Shown here: positions 19,831 through 31,274 of the stretch, piece after piece
Numbering within the stretch: position 1 is the first letter of the stretch
How the letters are laid out: each line of letters starts with the position of its first letter
Assembly: GCA_963989385.1 (NCBI GenBank)
Contig: OZ022498.1
Location: forward strand, 103,339,298-103,403,297
DNA from: Ctena decussata
Lineage: Eukaryota; Mollusca; Bivalvia; Lucinida; Lucinidae
Reading direction: 5' to 3'
Length of the DNA stretch: 64,000 nucleotides
Notes under the pieces: model-generated
What the model saw: only the letters and a program-made list of their open reading frames with translations
Database searches by the model: none
Told to the model about the DNA's origin: nothing
Position numbers and translations under genes: made by a program

Positions 19831-20879
19831 ACAAAAAAGGGATATGACATAGTTGCTTCCCCCCAAAATGTATCCCTACAACTTAAGCCTGTATTGTTAT
19901 TTTCCCTATAATAATCTCAGCTTGTGTTTCTGAGGTCTGTTTCAGTTATTCCAACCGACACGAAGATATCATATTCTTAACCCATTAACGGCTAGCGTTC
20001 CATAAAACCGACTTAGGCAAACAGTGCAGACCCAGAGCAGACGCCCTGAGTCTACACTGCTTGCATAAAAATTTCCATTTTTTCCTTTAAAAACGAGAAT
20101 ACATGTATAAACAAAAACCAGGCATCCCTTAAATGATGACTGGACCCATCCAATTTATTAGGATAGGAGAGTCCATGAGGCATCAATGGATTAATCCGGA
20201 AGTAATATTATCCGGCAAAAGTCAACGGCTATGATTTGACAAGGGATTTCGTGTAAGCATCTGATTTTCTCCCAATTTCCATAAAAACAAAGCAATGCTT
20301 TTTACAAAAATCGATACGGGAAAACCTGGAACATTCTTATCAGCAAGTTGACACTTGTCCCGGAATTACCGTTTCTTGTTCTTTTAGACCGAACCTTTTT
20401 AGCACAGACTGCTTCTAGGGTCATTACAGTTCATTGTCATTTAAATGTATTGATAAGGTTTAGGGTGACATTGAAATTATCGGAAAATACGGAATTCTGT
20501 TTGAATGAAACATGTCTACATACATATCGTGAACACAACTTATGCGTTCGATCGTTTTGTTCGTGGGTCTACTTTCTTCGATTCTGATGTTTTGAGTGCT
20601 TCTTGTAGAATGATCAATAAAATATAGAACAATACGTTTTAGACAGAAAACGAATTCACACGCAAATCCATACTTTAATGTCTATTGATTTGATGTACAT
20701 ATATCTGTGTCTGGTAAATGCATACGTACATTAAAAGTATCTTTGCCTTGAAAAACAGTAATACGTTGTGTAATGAGTCATCGTAAAATTCATAAGGAAG
20801 GCATTTTCAGGAAAACAACTCTGCCATTTTTATTTTACGTCCCGTCCCCATCTCAATGGGAATCACCTCTTAAAGAACA
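19831..20879. other. No recognisable gene; short family C palindrome
   Basis: Contains a roughly 50-bp imperfect palindrome at 20016-20065 (ggcaaacagtgcagac ... gtctacactgcttgc) of the type seen perfectly at 44504. The 79-codon frame at 20348 is unrecognised. Confidence 0.45.
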
Positions 20880-21108
20880 GGGTCCGGTTGTTCCAAAGTA
20901 ACGACGTCGTTAGTTAACAAACGTTTATATCTCGATTACGCCAGTATTTTTTGGTTGAAAAAAATGTGAGAAGCTTTTGAAGTGCAAATGCTTATCACAT
21001 ATTTTCAACAAAAAATATCAGTGTTTTGGGGTATAAAGTCGTAAATCACTTAACGAGTTGACTGTTAACGAGCCCAATTGGCTCACGATGCTTTGAACAA
21101 CCGGGCTC
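20880..21108. mobile_element. Family D palindromic MITE
   Basis: Ends GTCCGGTTGTTCCAAAG and CTTTGAACAACCGGGCTC are inverted repeats. Inner arms share gttaac and cgttag motifs, and the centre has atgtgagaag and its partner. A second copy at 27918-28156 has the same order of motifs. Confidence 0.7.
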
Positions 21109-21240
21109 AGAATTTGTGCAGTAAGAAGCTTTTTTTCCTGCGAGGGTAGACCCCTCCTTTGGAAAGTCTTCGTCGCCCAGGGAAGCAAACAGGAAGTCAT
21201 AAAAGTTATCCCCCACCCCCTATATAACAATGTTGGCAAA
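21109..21240 (-). repeat. Family K flank fragment
   Basis: Carries the phrases cgcccagggaagcaaacagg and aagtcataaaag, typical of family K flanks. The paired hairpin itself is reduced. Confidence 0.45.
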
Positions 21241-21274
21241 CAGACTAAATTTAAGTTAAATTATATTTTCATAA

Positions 21275-21422
21275 CTGGTTAACTATGTTTCCATGGCTGT
21301 TACGAAACGAAAAAGAGTTGTAGTTCCAAAACTATTCGGTCATCGTGGCTAAACAAACTTGTTTAGCCACGATTATCAGGTCGTTTGGGAACTAGGACTC
21401 TTGTATATACATAGTTAACCAG
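21275..21422. mobile_element. 148-bp inverted-repeat MITE
   Basis: Terminal CTGGTTAACTATG pairs with CATAGTTAACCAG. The centre is a perfect hairpin cgtggctaaaca-aact-tgtttagccacg. The rest pairs loosely. No target duplication is recognised. Confidence 0.7.
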
Positions 21423-22496
21423 GGGTGTCATTTCTGTAATGGACTTCTAGCAATTCGCTTTGTACCAGCGGAAGCATGTGTTTCAAATGTATTGGAAAGC
21501 ATTTAGGTGTCTGATGGGCCGGGGCAGAGTTTGGGACGAGGATTGGTCGGCCGCGGGCCGGTCGGGCCCCCGGTGATTTCATTGCTGGCCGTCCCGGGGC
21601 GGCAGCTCTGTTTTGTTTCGTCTTGGTTGTTTTATGTGTTGTTAGGTGTTATGACTGTTATTGATATATTGTTTGTGATGTTTATGCTATTCCGTTGACC
21701 ACCTACATGAGATATGGCTGTTCACATGGCTACCGCTGGTAATGTCCTTGTCGATGACTAGCTTTGTGTTGTCTATTTCCCATATGGTGTCTTGGGTTGG
21801 ATCTGGAATTGAATTGTGTCAGTTCCTGAGATTTTTCCTCTTTACTTTTATCTATGTTTTTCCAAAATTCTTTGCAAACGCCGGAAAATCTTATGACTTC
21901 CAGTTTGAGTCCACGGAAACAAAAACTTTAGAGTTGACACCAATTGAGAAGAGAGTCGAGATAATATGGCAGAGTTGCTTTCCCTGTAGGTCTATTGAAG
22001 CTTTTTGGCTGAAAGACAAACCGTTTAGAACCTGACGAGAGTCTTCATCGACGAATTGCTGATCTAAGTCTCTACTGTTTATTCAGGCATTACTGTCCCA
22101 GTGCTTCTAGTTTTCACGAAAAAGAAATTGATCCAAATACTTGTATATGAAGAATTATTTTCGGTCATGCGCACTGACATATATGGATAACTATCGCATA
22201 ACAGAATCCGACTCTGATTCTGAATGCCAACATGTATCTATAGAATCACTTTGTGTATGGTATTTAGAATCAGAATTTTGCCTCTACAACCCATTTATAA
22301 CCAGTTTCAAGCACAATAGAAGTATTGGATAATCTTCTGAATAAAATCTTGGTTTCCTTGTAATATGGTTAAGTATGGATCGATGTAACTTTATTTGGAG
22401 GAGTATTACCTCATGGGCTGATTGACATGTTTTCGCTGTTTGAGTGAGCTAGAAGTGGAAATAAGATGGAGTAGACTAGAAGAGGTAACTACCATT
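21423..22496. other. GC-rich patch and unassigned AT-rich DNA
   Basis: 21510-21615 is unusually GC-rich (ggccgcgggccggtcgggccc) for this window. The 97-codon frame at 21742-22035 has a hydrophobic start and a charged end (FESTETKTLELTPIEKRVEI). I do not recognise it and see no convincing splice context. Confidence 0.35.
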
Positions 22497-22732
22497 GAGC
22501 GGCGACACGACAAAACCAACAAAGTGGCTATGCGCCCAGCGCAGACTCAGATCAGCCTGGGCATCCGTCCAATCTGATCGGAATCTTTGCTAAGCGCTTA
22601 ATGGGTAGCTAAGAGTCTAAGCTTCCTCCCTGCGGACAGCGAAGTCTCTGAACAGACTGGGCGGATGCCCAGGCTGATCTGAGTCTGCGCTGGGCGCACA
22701 GCCACTTTGTTGGTATTGTCATGTCGAGGCTC
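22497..22732. mobile_element. Family A palindromic MITE
   Basis: 236 bp, ends GAGCGGCGACACGAC and gtcgaggctc (one change in each). Flanks CATT and AATT differ by one base. Confidence 0.92.
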
Positions 22733-22984
22733 AATTATATATTCGAATGTTAGACAAGGGGTTCCTTCTCTAGAATGATTCTAAAGATCTATACCAAACT
22801 TATGTAATTCTGCAATGAGATGGCATTTTCCATTCAACAACAATCCTAAAAAAACGACATTTATCATGAAAGACGGGTCTATTTTCTAAAGGTTAATGGA
22901 AGAGAAATTCCTCCGGTTTATAAGTGAATAAAACATTCCCTGATGTACTGTATTCAGTAATGAATATCATATCTTTTGCCTAGG

Positions 22985-23470
22985 ACAGTTGGTTGCTTGG
23001 TTGTTTTGGGTTTAAATGGCTCTTTGAGACAGTATTTCTGCATATATTGAAGCTGGTGGTCGGGTGGTGCGATGGTGCTGTGTATAACTTCCGGTGCCGG
23101 GGCGTCCTACTGATTTGGATAATAGTAGAGCAAGGGTGCGTGTGGGGGTTGTTTGGAATTTTTTCTCTCGTCTATCAAATTTTCTTTCTTCTTTCTCCCT
23201 CTTTCTGGTAGACGGCCCGATATAGACTGAAATACTGTCTCAAATGGCGTCAAACCCAAAACAACCAACCAAAATGCATGTAGCATATATTGAGCCGTCT
23301 CCCAGAGACAGAGAGAAAGAAAAGAGATATGACAGGCGAGAGGAAAAATATCCTAACAACCCCACCCGTACCTACTGCAAGCACAGTAGGTCATCCGAAT
23401 TAGAACGCCACGGCACTGAATGTTACCCAGCACCATCACTCGGTCCGACCATCCCCATTGGCTGAGGGTA
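22985..23470. repeat. Imperfect inverted repeat (fold-back), 0.48 kb
   Basis: ggttgttttgggttt ... gagacagtatttc at 22999-23043 is repeated in complement at 23228-23272. 23070-23220 pairs in complement with 23290-23450 (shared gatggtgctg, ggcgt, ttgttaggat-like motifs). A third partial unit follows at about 23515-23585. The 72- and 73-codon frames here are products of the palindrome and do not resemble proteins. Confidence 0.55.
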
Positions 23471-23589
23471 AGGGAACCGGACTGTTCTGCTTGTTACAGC
23501 CGCGGGTGTTTTTCTTCGTTTCTTTTATTTCTCCCTTTCTCTGGAAGATGAAACAGGAAGAAAGTAGAAATACCGTCTAAAAGGGCCGA

Positions 23590-24406
23590 TAACTCAACTA
23601 CTCAATCAGTAACGTTACATCTTAAACTGAGTAATGTTTTGAAGTTAAATATCAGGCCGTATGTTCGAAATCAGCAGCCAGCAAAGTGAAACCTAGAAAG
23701 ACTTTAAAAAAGATCAATCAGCACCTGATAATGAGATGAATAAAGTTGTCTTTGATTCATTTGGAATTTTTCATAGCCTTACCAGGTGCATCATCCTCTT
23801 GTTCTAGATATTTTTTCTACGATTTACGAAGTTTCACTGTGCTTCTGTGCTAAAAAGTAAAAGGTCAGATTCTGTAGAAAAAGAAACATCAAACTAACCG
23901 ATAATGGATTACATAATAAATATTTCATGATAAATTTTCTGCCATGAGAAGCTCTGCTCGGATGAATAGTTGGATAACTTGAGGTTTTACGGCACTTTCT
24001 ACAGTGCTTCAGTCATATCAATCTGATTGAAGGATGGTAAGTAATGGTTGTGTGAAATGGAACCCTGCTTACGGTAAAAAAACAGCTCGACCGTTTGCGT
24101 AGCAAGCTAGCGCTTAAACCTTTGATAAATCGGAGCGCTTAGCCATGGATATTATTATGGATTATTTCAATAAGAACAAACATATCATGTTAAAAGATCA
24201 TTTTGCCTTTTGTGAACACTGCGCAGATATACGAGTCGTGGAAAATGCAGTTTTAGCTACACACACCTGTATGCACATTTTCATCAGGTTTTTCACTACT
24301 CCATATGATTCATGGGGTATTTATGATCAGACTGAATGGATAGAAATGCATAAATGAACTGTCTCATGTAAAAACATGGTCAAGCATATGCTAAATTTGA
24401 TTGAAC
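23590..24406. other. No recognisable gene
   Basis: The only hint is a SINE-2-like tail phrase (ggttttacggcactttctacagtgcttcagtcat) at about 23983-24018. The 70-codon frame at 24145 contains two Cys and two His but no known zinc-finger spacing. Confidence 0.4.
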
Positions 24407-24411
24407 ATCAT

Positions 24412-24633
24412 CACACAGGGTAGGCGACAATCGAAAACGCTCTTAATCGATTAACGCGGATTCGCCAATTTGCAATCGAAAACGCTGTTTCTAACGGTTG
24501 TCGCCAATTTGCAATCGAAAACGCTGTTTCTAACGATTTTCGCCAATTTGCAATCGAAAACGCTGTTTCTAACGGTTTTTGATCCGCGTTGGTCGATTGC
24601 ACGAGCGTTTTCGATTGCCGCCTACCCGGTGTG
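24412..24633. mobile_element. 222-bp CAC-ended MITE with 5-bp duplication and internal 39-bp repeats
   Basis: Ends CACACAGGGTAGGCG and CGCCTACCCGGTGTG. ATCAT is repeated exactly at 24407-24411 and 24634-24638. Beyond the ends, caatcgaaaacgctc pairs with gagcgttttcgattg. The centre has about three 39-bp direct repeats (tttgcaatcgaaaacgctg), and a copy of tcgaaaacgc lies in each terminal repeat, giving five spaced copies. The minus-strand frame 24411-24644 is an artefact of the repeats. Confidence 0.85.
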
Positions 24634-24807
24634 ATCATAAACATATTTTAAAAACGGAACTTCATCCGCATTATGCAGATTACGCAAGTGAGTATGGCTT
24701 TTTCTTGCCTTTGTGGTAAGATATATGGTTTGGTCGCACACTTTTACAAGGATTAAAACTGTAGCCTAATAGTTTTGCTTCCTTGGTGGATGAATCTCTT
24801 CTTACAG

Positions 24808-24950
24808 AGATGGATGTATGGATGACGCAATTTTACGTCCTTTTCAACAGTATTTCAATCATATCAGGACGATAGGAGGGTTACATTGAACCCCGTTTTC
24901 GTTTGAGAAGATTTCGCCTCCAGCGGGGCTCGAACCCGGCTTCGATCAGG
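24808..24950 (-). mobile_element. SINE-2 copy
   Basis: The minus strand gives a box B-like GGGTTCGAGCCCC (about 24928) and a body with aacggggttc. The tail is the complement of ttttacgtccttttcaacagtatttcaatcat and GGAT-type repeats. The box A region is not clear. Confidence 0.5.
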
Positions 24951-25532
24951 AATTATCTAAAAAGAAAAGAATATGATGTCCAGGGAGAGCGAATTGTTTC
25001 CTTATTAGTAGCTCGCATCAGAAAGGGTGCAGATACTTCCATATTAAACTCACCTCCCTTGGAGTGCATTTTTTCACCTTTTCTCTGTCGTCAGTTATAG
25101 TCCCACAGGCAGAACAAGAAGATTCTAAGTGCTATTTGAAAAGGTCATGCAGCATCTGTCCTGTCCTGTGTTATGTGTTTTTTTTAATAACTTTTACCAT
25201 GTAACTTGACCCTTTTCATGAAAAATATGCATGTCCTCATGGGTATTTTTTTTTTCAAGACACTCGTAGTCCGGTGGTCCTTTTTAATAACATTCATATA
25301 ATTATATATTAATAAATAGCCTATATGCATGTCCTATGGTACTTTTAAATGATTTTCAGATATGCCATGCGTTACATTTTTCATGGTATCGTCTAAACAT
25401 TTTCTGTAGTTGGATAGGATCAAAGAATATGAGATGTAAATATTATTCAGGAAAAAATCTATACCGGCGACCTATATTTTTCTCTTGCACAAGGGCTTTT
25501 GCATATAACAACATTGAAATATCGACATGACT
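24951..25532. other. No recognisable feature
   Basis: AT-rich. Short unrecognised frames only. Confidence 0.45.
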
Positions 25533-25768
25533 GAGCCGCGACACGACAAAACCAACCATGTGGTTGTGTGCCCAGCGCAGACTCAGATCAGCCTGGGCAT
25601 CCGCCCAGTCTGATCAGAGTCTTCGCTGTCTGCATGGAGGTAGCTTAGACCCTTAGCTACCCTTTAAGCGCTTAGCGAAGAATCTGATTTGACTGTACTG
25701 ATGCCCAGGATGATCTGAGACTGCGCCGGGCGCACAACCACATTGTTGGTTTTGTCGTGTCGCGGTTC
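25533..25768. mobile_element. Family A palindromic MITE
   Basis: 236 bp, ends GAGCCGCGACACGACAAAAC and complement (one change, GGTTC). Flanks GACT and ATGT do not match, so the duplication is lost or the site was rearranged. Confidence 0.92.
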
Positions 25769-26405
25769 ATGTTATTCCATAGCTTCCATCATCGAAAAGA
25801 TATATTTTGCTTGCAAAAATGGTGCAGTAATACAGACTTTCCTGTACGTACCCTTCTGAGCAACTCTGCCGGAAAACCAGTATCCTCCGTTTACACTTGT
25901 CATTTTTCATGTTCTGGCATTCTGATTTGGCTCCAGCTAGTGGCTGTTTACCCATATTTCAGACTATCCTTGACAACTCAGCTCAGTTTGATCATCGCTC
26001 TTAGACCTTCTGTGTCATTACGGTGATAAGGGGCAATCCCATGCAGTCCAAGCACTTTTAATTTGCAGCTGCACTGAGGTGCCCTTTCAGCGGAGGCAAC
26101 TCTGCCCTACAAAGTGGAGCAACAGTTATGACTTACGGTTTACTTTCCTGCACAATAAAATGAATACCCGCCAAAATGAGGTCAAATGCAAAAGGAAACA
26201 ATTTGCTCCTAGAGGAGCATTTTTATTATTATTTTCCGTATGCGTTAAACATGAGTGGAAGGGGGTCAAAGTGTTGGCGCCCATTGAGAAGGTAGGCAAC
26301 TTGAAGGTGCACCCATAAACCTTAAGATTAAGTGTGCAGCTGGTGAAAATTTGTTTGTTTTGCTCCGCTTTATATTCTGTTTCTTGAATGTATTACACTT
26401 TTTTA
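25769..26405. other. Unassigned, with a family K remnant
   Basis: aaggaaacaatttgctcctagaggagca at 26191-26219 is half of a family K hairpin. Nothing else is recognised. Confidence 0.4.
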
Positions 26406-26891
26406 TGCCCTCGCCACGAAGTGGGGAGGGGCATGTAGTTTTGCCCTTGTCCGTACATAACGAACGTCGGTCACATTTTGTAGTACTGTTCTTGTCTCCG
26501 CAACTCCTACTACAGTATTTGATGCAGGGAGTTGAAACTTGTAACACAATTCAGACATGAATTCAACATATGCATTAAGGAAACAGAACTTTGATTTAGG
26601 TCTTGATTGCAGAATTATGTCCCCTTGAATAATATACATATGTTGACTGTATTTCACATTTGAAGTACTGTTTGTGTCTCCACAACCCCTTCTACAGTAT
26701 TTGATGCAGAGAGTTGAAACTTGCAACACAGTTCAGACAAGCATTGAACATGTGCATAAAGGACACGGAACTTTGATTCAGGTCATTATTGCAGAATTAT
26801 ATCCCCTTGAATGGCATACATATTTTGATTATATTTCACACTTTGTAATACTGTTTTTGTCTCTGCAACTCCTCCAATAGTATTTAATTTA

Positions 26892-28966
26892 CACGGGTGG
26901 TAAACATTGGAACGAGCTCCAAAAGGAGGTATCGGTATTTTGTTCCAACGGCACATCCGGGAACGTTAGAGATCGCTCCAAAGGACAAAAACGGGTAAAC
27001 AAAGGTAAGTGTCAGTGGCTTTTATGAAAAAATTCCAAGTATTAAGCGACAGATGGTTAATTATCGCGATCTTATTGCGTGTAGAAATAGTTTCTCTATG
27101 TGTGTGGTCCGAAAATTCGGTTGAAATCGAAACAGTTTCAACATGAATCCCACAACCGAGTCGAACACGAAGTTGGTTTTCCCCCAGCTTTTTGTCAACA
27201 AAGAGACCTCTGTGCATAATTTGTTGTTTTACACTAAAAATACAGGCCTGGTACGCTAGTCCTGGTTGAACAAGCGCTCTATATCACCTCTCAGGTCAAA
27301 AAAGGACAATCATGAGAATTATTTAAACAAATGATGGAGAAAATACGATTGGAGATCGTTCCAGCGGCCGGAGCTCGTTCCAAACTGAATGAGATCGTTC
27401 CCAGGGCTATCTTTTATGATTTGATAAAATCAACAAATAGCAGATTACTCCGCTCTTGAGTACTTCTTATTTTGTGATTTTTGTTTGTAGACAATCCCTA
27501 GTCACTTAATGTCTTCCAGAGGCTGCCTTATTTCATTATGACTTTGACTCTCTCGGTTTTCTTTTGAATATTTTTATATCCAATAACCGAAAATAATGCA
27601 TTCATTTTTCAACTGTATTAAGAAAGTTCGTTCCACATTTCAACTAGATGATGAAAATCTGCCATGACCCGGCCTGTTGTTCCCTGCGATACTTAATTGC
27701 ATTGTATAGTAGTGTCTAGCATCGATTGCCATCAAAATTTTGTAGTTTCTTTGTGTACTGCCAGATAAACGATCCTTTAAAACTGATGATTTCGTACTAT
27801 TGTGACAGTTATATTTTAATCGTTCTTTTCAGCCTTGCTTTTTATATGTGCCCCAAATTTCTATATAAATTGAATGGAAAGTCTATCGAATCTTCTCAAC
27901 CAACAGTTAATGCTAAGGGACCGGTTGTTGAAAATTAACAACGCCGTTAGTGAACATTTCGTTTAAATTCAAAATTTAAAGATTACAAATGCACTGTTTC
28001 TATGTTGTTAAAATGTGTGATTCTTCTGCACTGCAAGAGATTCTCACATTTTTTCCAGCAAAAATAACTGTGTTTGATCATGTAGTCGGCATATACTTAA
28101 CAAGTTGACCTCTTAACGACGTCGTTAGGCTAACGATGGTTTGAACAACCAGCCCCTGATCACGTTGGCCATTGCATGGCAATGGTTGTTTGTCGTATAT
28201 CCACATTTGCTCCTCGAGTCCACAGCTTTTAAAGGATTACTGTTTTCCCTAGATAACGTATTTGATTCTACACCCCATATTTGTCTATTGTCTTACAACC
28301 CATAGTTATTTCTTTTCAAGTATGGCCATTTTAAGCAGCCTCTGGAAGACATCAAGTGACTAGGGATTATCTACAAACAAAAATCACAAAATGAGAAGTA
28401 CTCAAGAGCGGAGTTATCTGCTATTTGCTGATTTTATCAAATCATAAAAGATAGCCCTGGGAACGATCTCATTCAGTTTGGAACGAGCTCCGGCCGCTGG
28501 AACGATCTCCAATCGTATTTTCACCATCATTTGTTTAAATAATTCTCATGATTGTCTTTTTTGACCTGAGAGGTGATATAGAGTGCTTGTTCAACCAGGA
28601 CTAGCGTACCAGGCTTGTATTTTAGTGTAAAACGATAAATTATGCACAGAGGTCTATTTGTTGATAAAAAGCTGGTGGAAAACCAACTTCGTGTTCGACT
28701 CGGTTGTGGGATTCATGTGGAAACTATTTCGATTTCAACCGAATTTTCGGACCACACACACAGAGAAACTATTACTACACGCAATAACATCGCGATAATT
28801 AACCATCTTCGCTTAATGCTTCGAATTTTTTCATAAAAGCCACTGACACCTATCTTTGTTTACCCGTTTTTGTCCTTTGGATCGATCTCTTGCGTTCCCG
28901 GATGTGCCGTTGGAACAAAATACCGATACCTCCTTTTGGAGCTCGTTCCAATGTTTACCACCCGTG
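26892..28966. mobile_element. Fold-back transposon with 638-bp inverted arms
   Basis: Arms 26892-27529 and 28333-28966 are inverted copies, by eye around 95% alike, with the outer 70 or so bases the same. Ends are CACGGGTGGTAAACATTGGA and complement. ATTTA is repeated at 26887-26891 and 28967-28971. The sibling repeat units (agtatttgatgcaggga at about 26515) show the uninterrupted site, confirming both ends. The motif GGAACGA(G/T)CTC recurs near both edges of each arm (26910, 27351, 27371, 27391 and mirrored). The 803-bp spacer holds a family D MITE. No transposase is visible. The mirrored 64- and 83-codon frames (28642 plus, 26966 minus) are the same arm sequence. Confidence 0.9.
27918..28156. 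mobile_element. Family D palindromic MITE inside the fold-back spacer
   Basis: Ends GGACCGGTTGTTGAAA and TTTGAACAACCAGCCCC, with internal aacgccgttag and cttaacgacgtcgttag. Same plan as 20880-21108. Confidence 0.65.
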
Positions 28967-29978
28967 ATTTAGGGATTTGAAACTTGCAACACAGTTCAGA
29001 CATGCATTGAACATGTGCATAAAGGAAACAGAACTTTGAGTCAGGTCTTTATCACAGAATTATGTCCCCTTGAATGACATACATATTTTGACCATATTTC
29101 CATGGCTTATATACAAGCTCACCTTATGTTATCGCTCTAGCGGCCTCATTTATTAACCGATTTTGGTATTACATCACAGCTCTATTGGGTATGACAATAC
29201 CTCGAACAAATTTGCGTTTCATGTTCGTAGGATCAAGGTCAAGGTCACAGTTGCTATTTTCAGAAAAACATGGGCATCGCTCTAGCGCTTTAATTTATGG
29301 ATCGATTTGCATATAACTTCACATAACTGTAAAGTAAAACAATATCTTGAATAAATTACCGTTTCAGCACCGCAGGTCTAAGGTCAAGGTCACAGTTGCT
29401 ATTTTTAGAATAAAAAACTTTATCATCCCAATAGCCCCTTTATTCATTGACATTTTGATGAAACTTCACCCAAATGTTTAGTGTGACAATATCTTTGACA
29501 CGTTTGCAATCCAGAATTTTAGGGTCAAGGTCAAGGTCACATTTGCTAATTTAAGAAAATACATTGTCATCCTTCTGGAATGATTTTGACATAACTTGAC
29601 ACAAATATTTAGCATGAGAATTTCTGGAACAATTTCACGTTTCAGCATGGTTGGTCCAAGGTCAAGGTCACAGATGCTGTTATAGGTACATGTGAATCTT
29701 TGTCAGGGTTCTAGCGCCTTATTTGTTAACTGATTTTGATAGAACTTCACACAAATATCAAGTATGACAATATCTTGGACAAGTTTACCTTTCAGGGTTG
29801 TAGATCCAAGGTCAAGGTCACAGTTGCTATTTTTAGAAAAAAACTTTGTTATCCCTCTAGCACCTTTATTGACAGATTTTGATGTAACTTCACATAAATG
29901 TGTCTTAACACATTACTCATCTAGTGAGGTATATGATGGGGGCATTCATCACCTTTAGTGGTTGTCTAGTTTTCTTTA

Positions 29979-29980
29979 GC

Positions 29981-30011
<31 letters not shown>

Positions 30012-30022
30012 GGGGGGGGGGG
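29979..30022 (+). repeat. Poly-T followed by poly-G
   Basis: About 33 T then 10 G. A low-complexity junction that is also assembly-prone. Confidence 0.9.
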
Positions 30023-30267
30023 ATGTTTTGAAGGTTTTTGACCCACATTTAGGTCGGAGATCAGGGTGTCTCCGAAGTTCGCTGGCCGTATATTGCCTGC
30101 GGTCCCTTTTCATCATATAAGAAGAGTGCGTGTAAGGGACTAAGAACTTGGACGAACACTCGACGCCAAGTGTGTGCAACTATGTTTCGTACTACTGAGC
30201 CACTTGGGGACCGTCGTTGGGAGTAGAAGGGACTGAGAAGGGTTATAATCAATAAAGCAATAAAAAT
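30023..30267. other. No recognisable feature
   Basis: Three overlapping minus-strand frames of 62-75 codons, none recognised. Confidence 0.4.
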
Positions 30268-31122
30268 GTTTATGGTGGTGATAATCACTGCTTTGGGACA
30301 AAGACAAAAATCTGCATAAAATACTCAAAATAACACTGATCTTTCCAAAACTTAGCAGATGCCTTCTTTATGTTGTTTCTCATAATTTAGAATCCCAAAA
30401 TGCAGCATTTGTTAATGTTAAAAAGTGTTTTTATAAGAGAAGATCAAAGGGTAATTTTCTGCGAATAAATCTGAAAAAATAATATCATTATTGAAAATAT
30501 ACTTTGTGCTTAGAGTACCTTGTTGCATAATGGAGAGCGTCCTAGCAATTATTTTTTCCATCTCTTTCACACATTATCAGACTGAGCAGTTGAAAAAAGA
30601 TGCAGTCTGTGTCCAATTTTTTGTCAAAACACACAGGTGTGACAGGTGATACTATTTTAACAAGGTTGAACAATTTCATCTACACACCACTGATCATGTC
30701 AGTAATGTATTATTTATATTGTAGGTGTTAACATAGGTATGCTTGCCTACCCTATATTAAATAAATGCGTCCAGTGTACATTGACTTTGTACATGGCTGA
30801 ACATTGAGAAAAAGCTACCGTTTTCATCTGGTCTACATTACAATTTGAGAAAGAGTTGGAATAAATAATTGCTAGGACGCTCTTCATTATGCAATAATGC
30901 ACCTTCAGCACTACGTAAATTTTCAATAACGATATTATTTTTTCAGATTTATTCGCAGAAAATTACCCTTTGATCTTTCTTTATAAAAACACTTTTTTAA
31001 GCAGCATGTACGTCTATTTTGTATTCTAAACTGTAAAGAACAACGAAAATAAGAAGTCTGCTAACTTTCAGGGAGATACGTTATGCAGATTTTTACATTT
31101 ACCATAAATCACCACCTTAAAC
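30268..31122. mobile_element. Inverted-repeat (fold-back) element, 0.85 kb
   Basis: Left arm about 30268-30565 and right arm about 30845-31122 pair: ggtggtgat/atcacc, caaaaatctgcataa/ttatgcagattttt, aaagggtaattttctgcgaataaatctg and its complement, and agcgtcctagcaattatt/aataattgctaggacgct. The arms carry small indels. The central 280 bp is unpaired. Exact ends and target duplication are not resolved. Confidence 0.75.
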
Positions 31123-31274
31123 TCTAAACTGTGACGCTACAGCAAAACACTGACATTAATATTGTACGCACCACTGGCAATGAAATTATATAAGCTGCAA
31201 GTCATTTCATAACTGCAGAGTCAGTAACAAGCAATTACCATAATGCCCTTTAGTGTCTGAGAAATTTAATGTCT

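Larger units (their letters stand above)
26406..29930 (-). mobile_element. Helentron/pearl-like tandem-repeat element, interrupted
   Basis: Starts (plus strand) with a hairpin gccctcgccac-gaa-gtggggaggggc, the reverse of the 3' ends at 372 and 4570. Roughly 180-bp units follow (phrase actgtt-tgtctc-caactcc-ctacagtatttgatgcag at about 26486, 26669, 26852 and, after the insertion, 28972). Then come about five 145-bp units (29110-29930) with tcaaggtcaaggtcacagttgctattt. The fold-back element 26892-28966 splits the third unit. Confidence 0.65.

Noticed and set aside
26966..28836. Two matching frames (MHRGLFVDKKL...) as duplicated genes
   Set aside because: They are the two arms of the fold-back element, mirrored; similarity comes from the inverted repeat and the reading frames end at different points.
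29979..30022. Poly-T/poly-G junction as a retroposon tail or telomere-like tract
   Set aside because: No adjacent element body, target duplication or telomere-type unit; more likely slippage or assembly noise.
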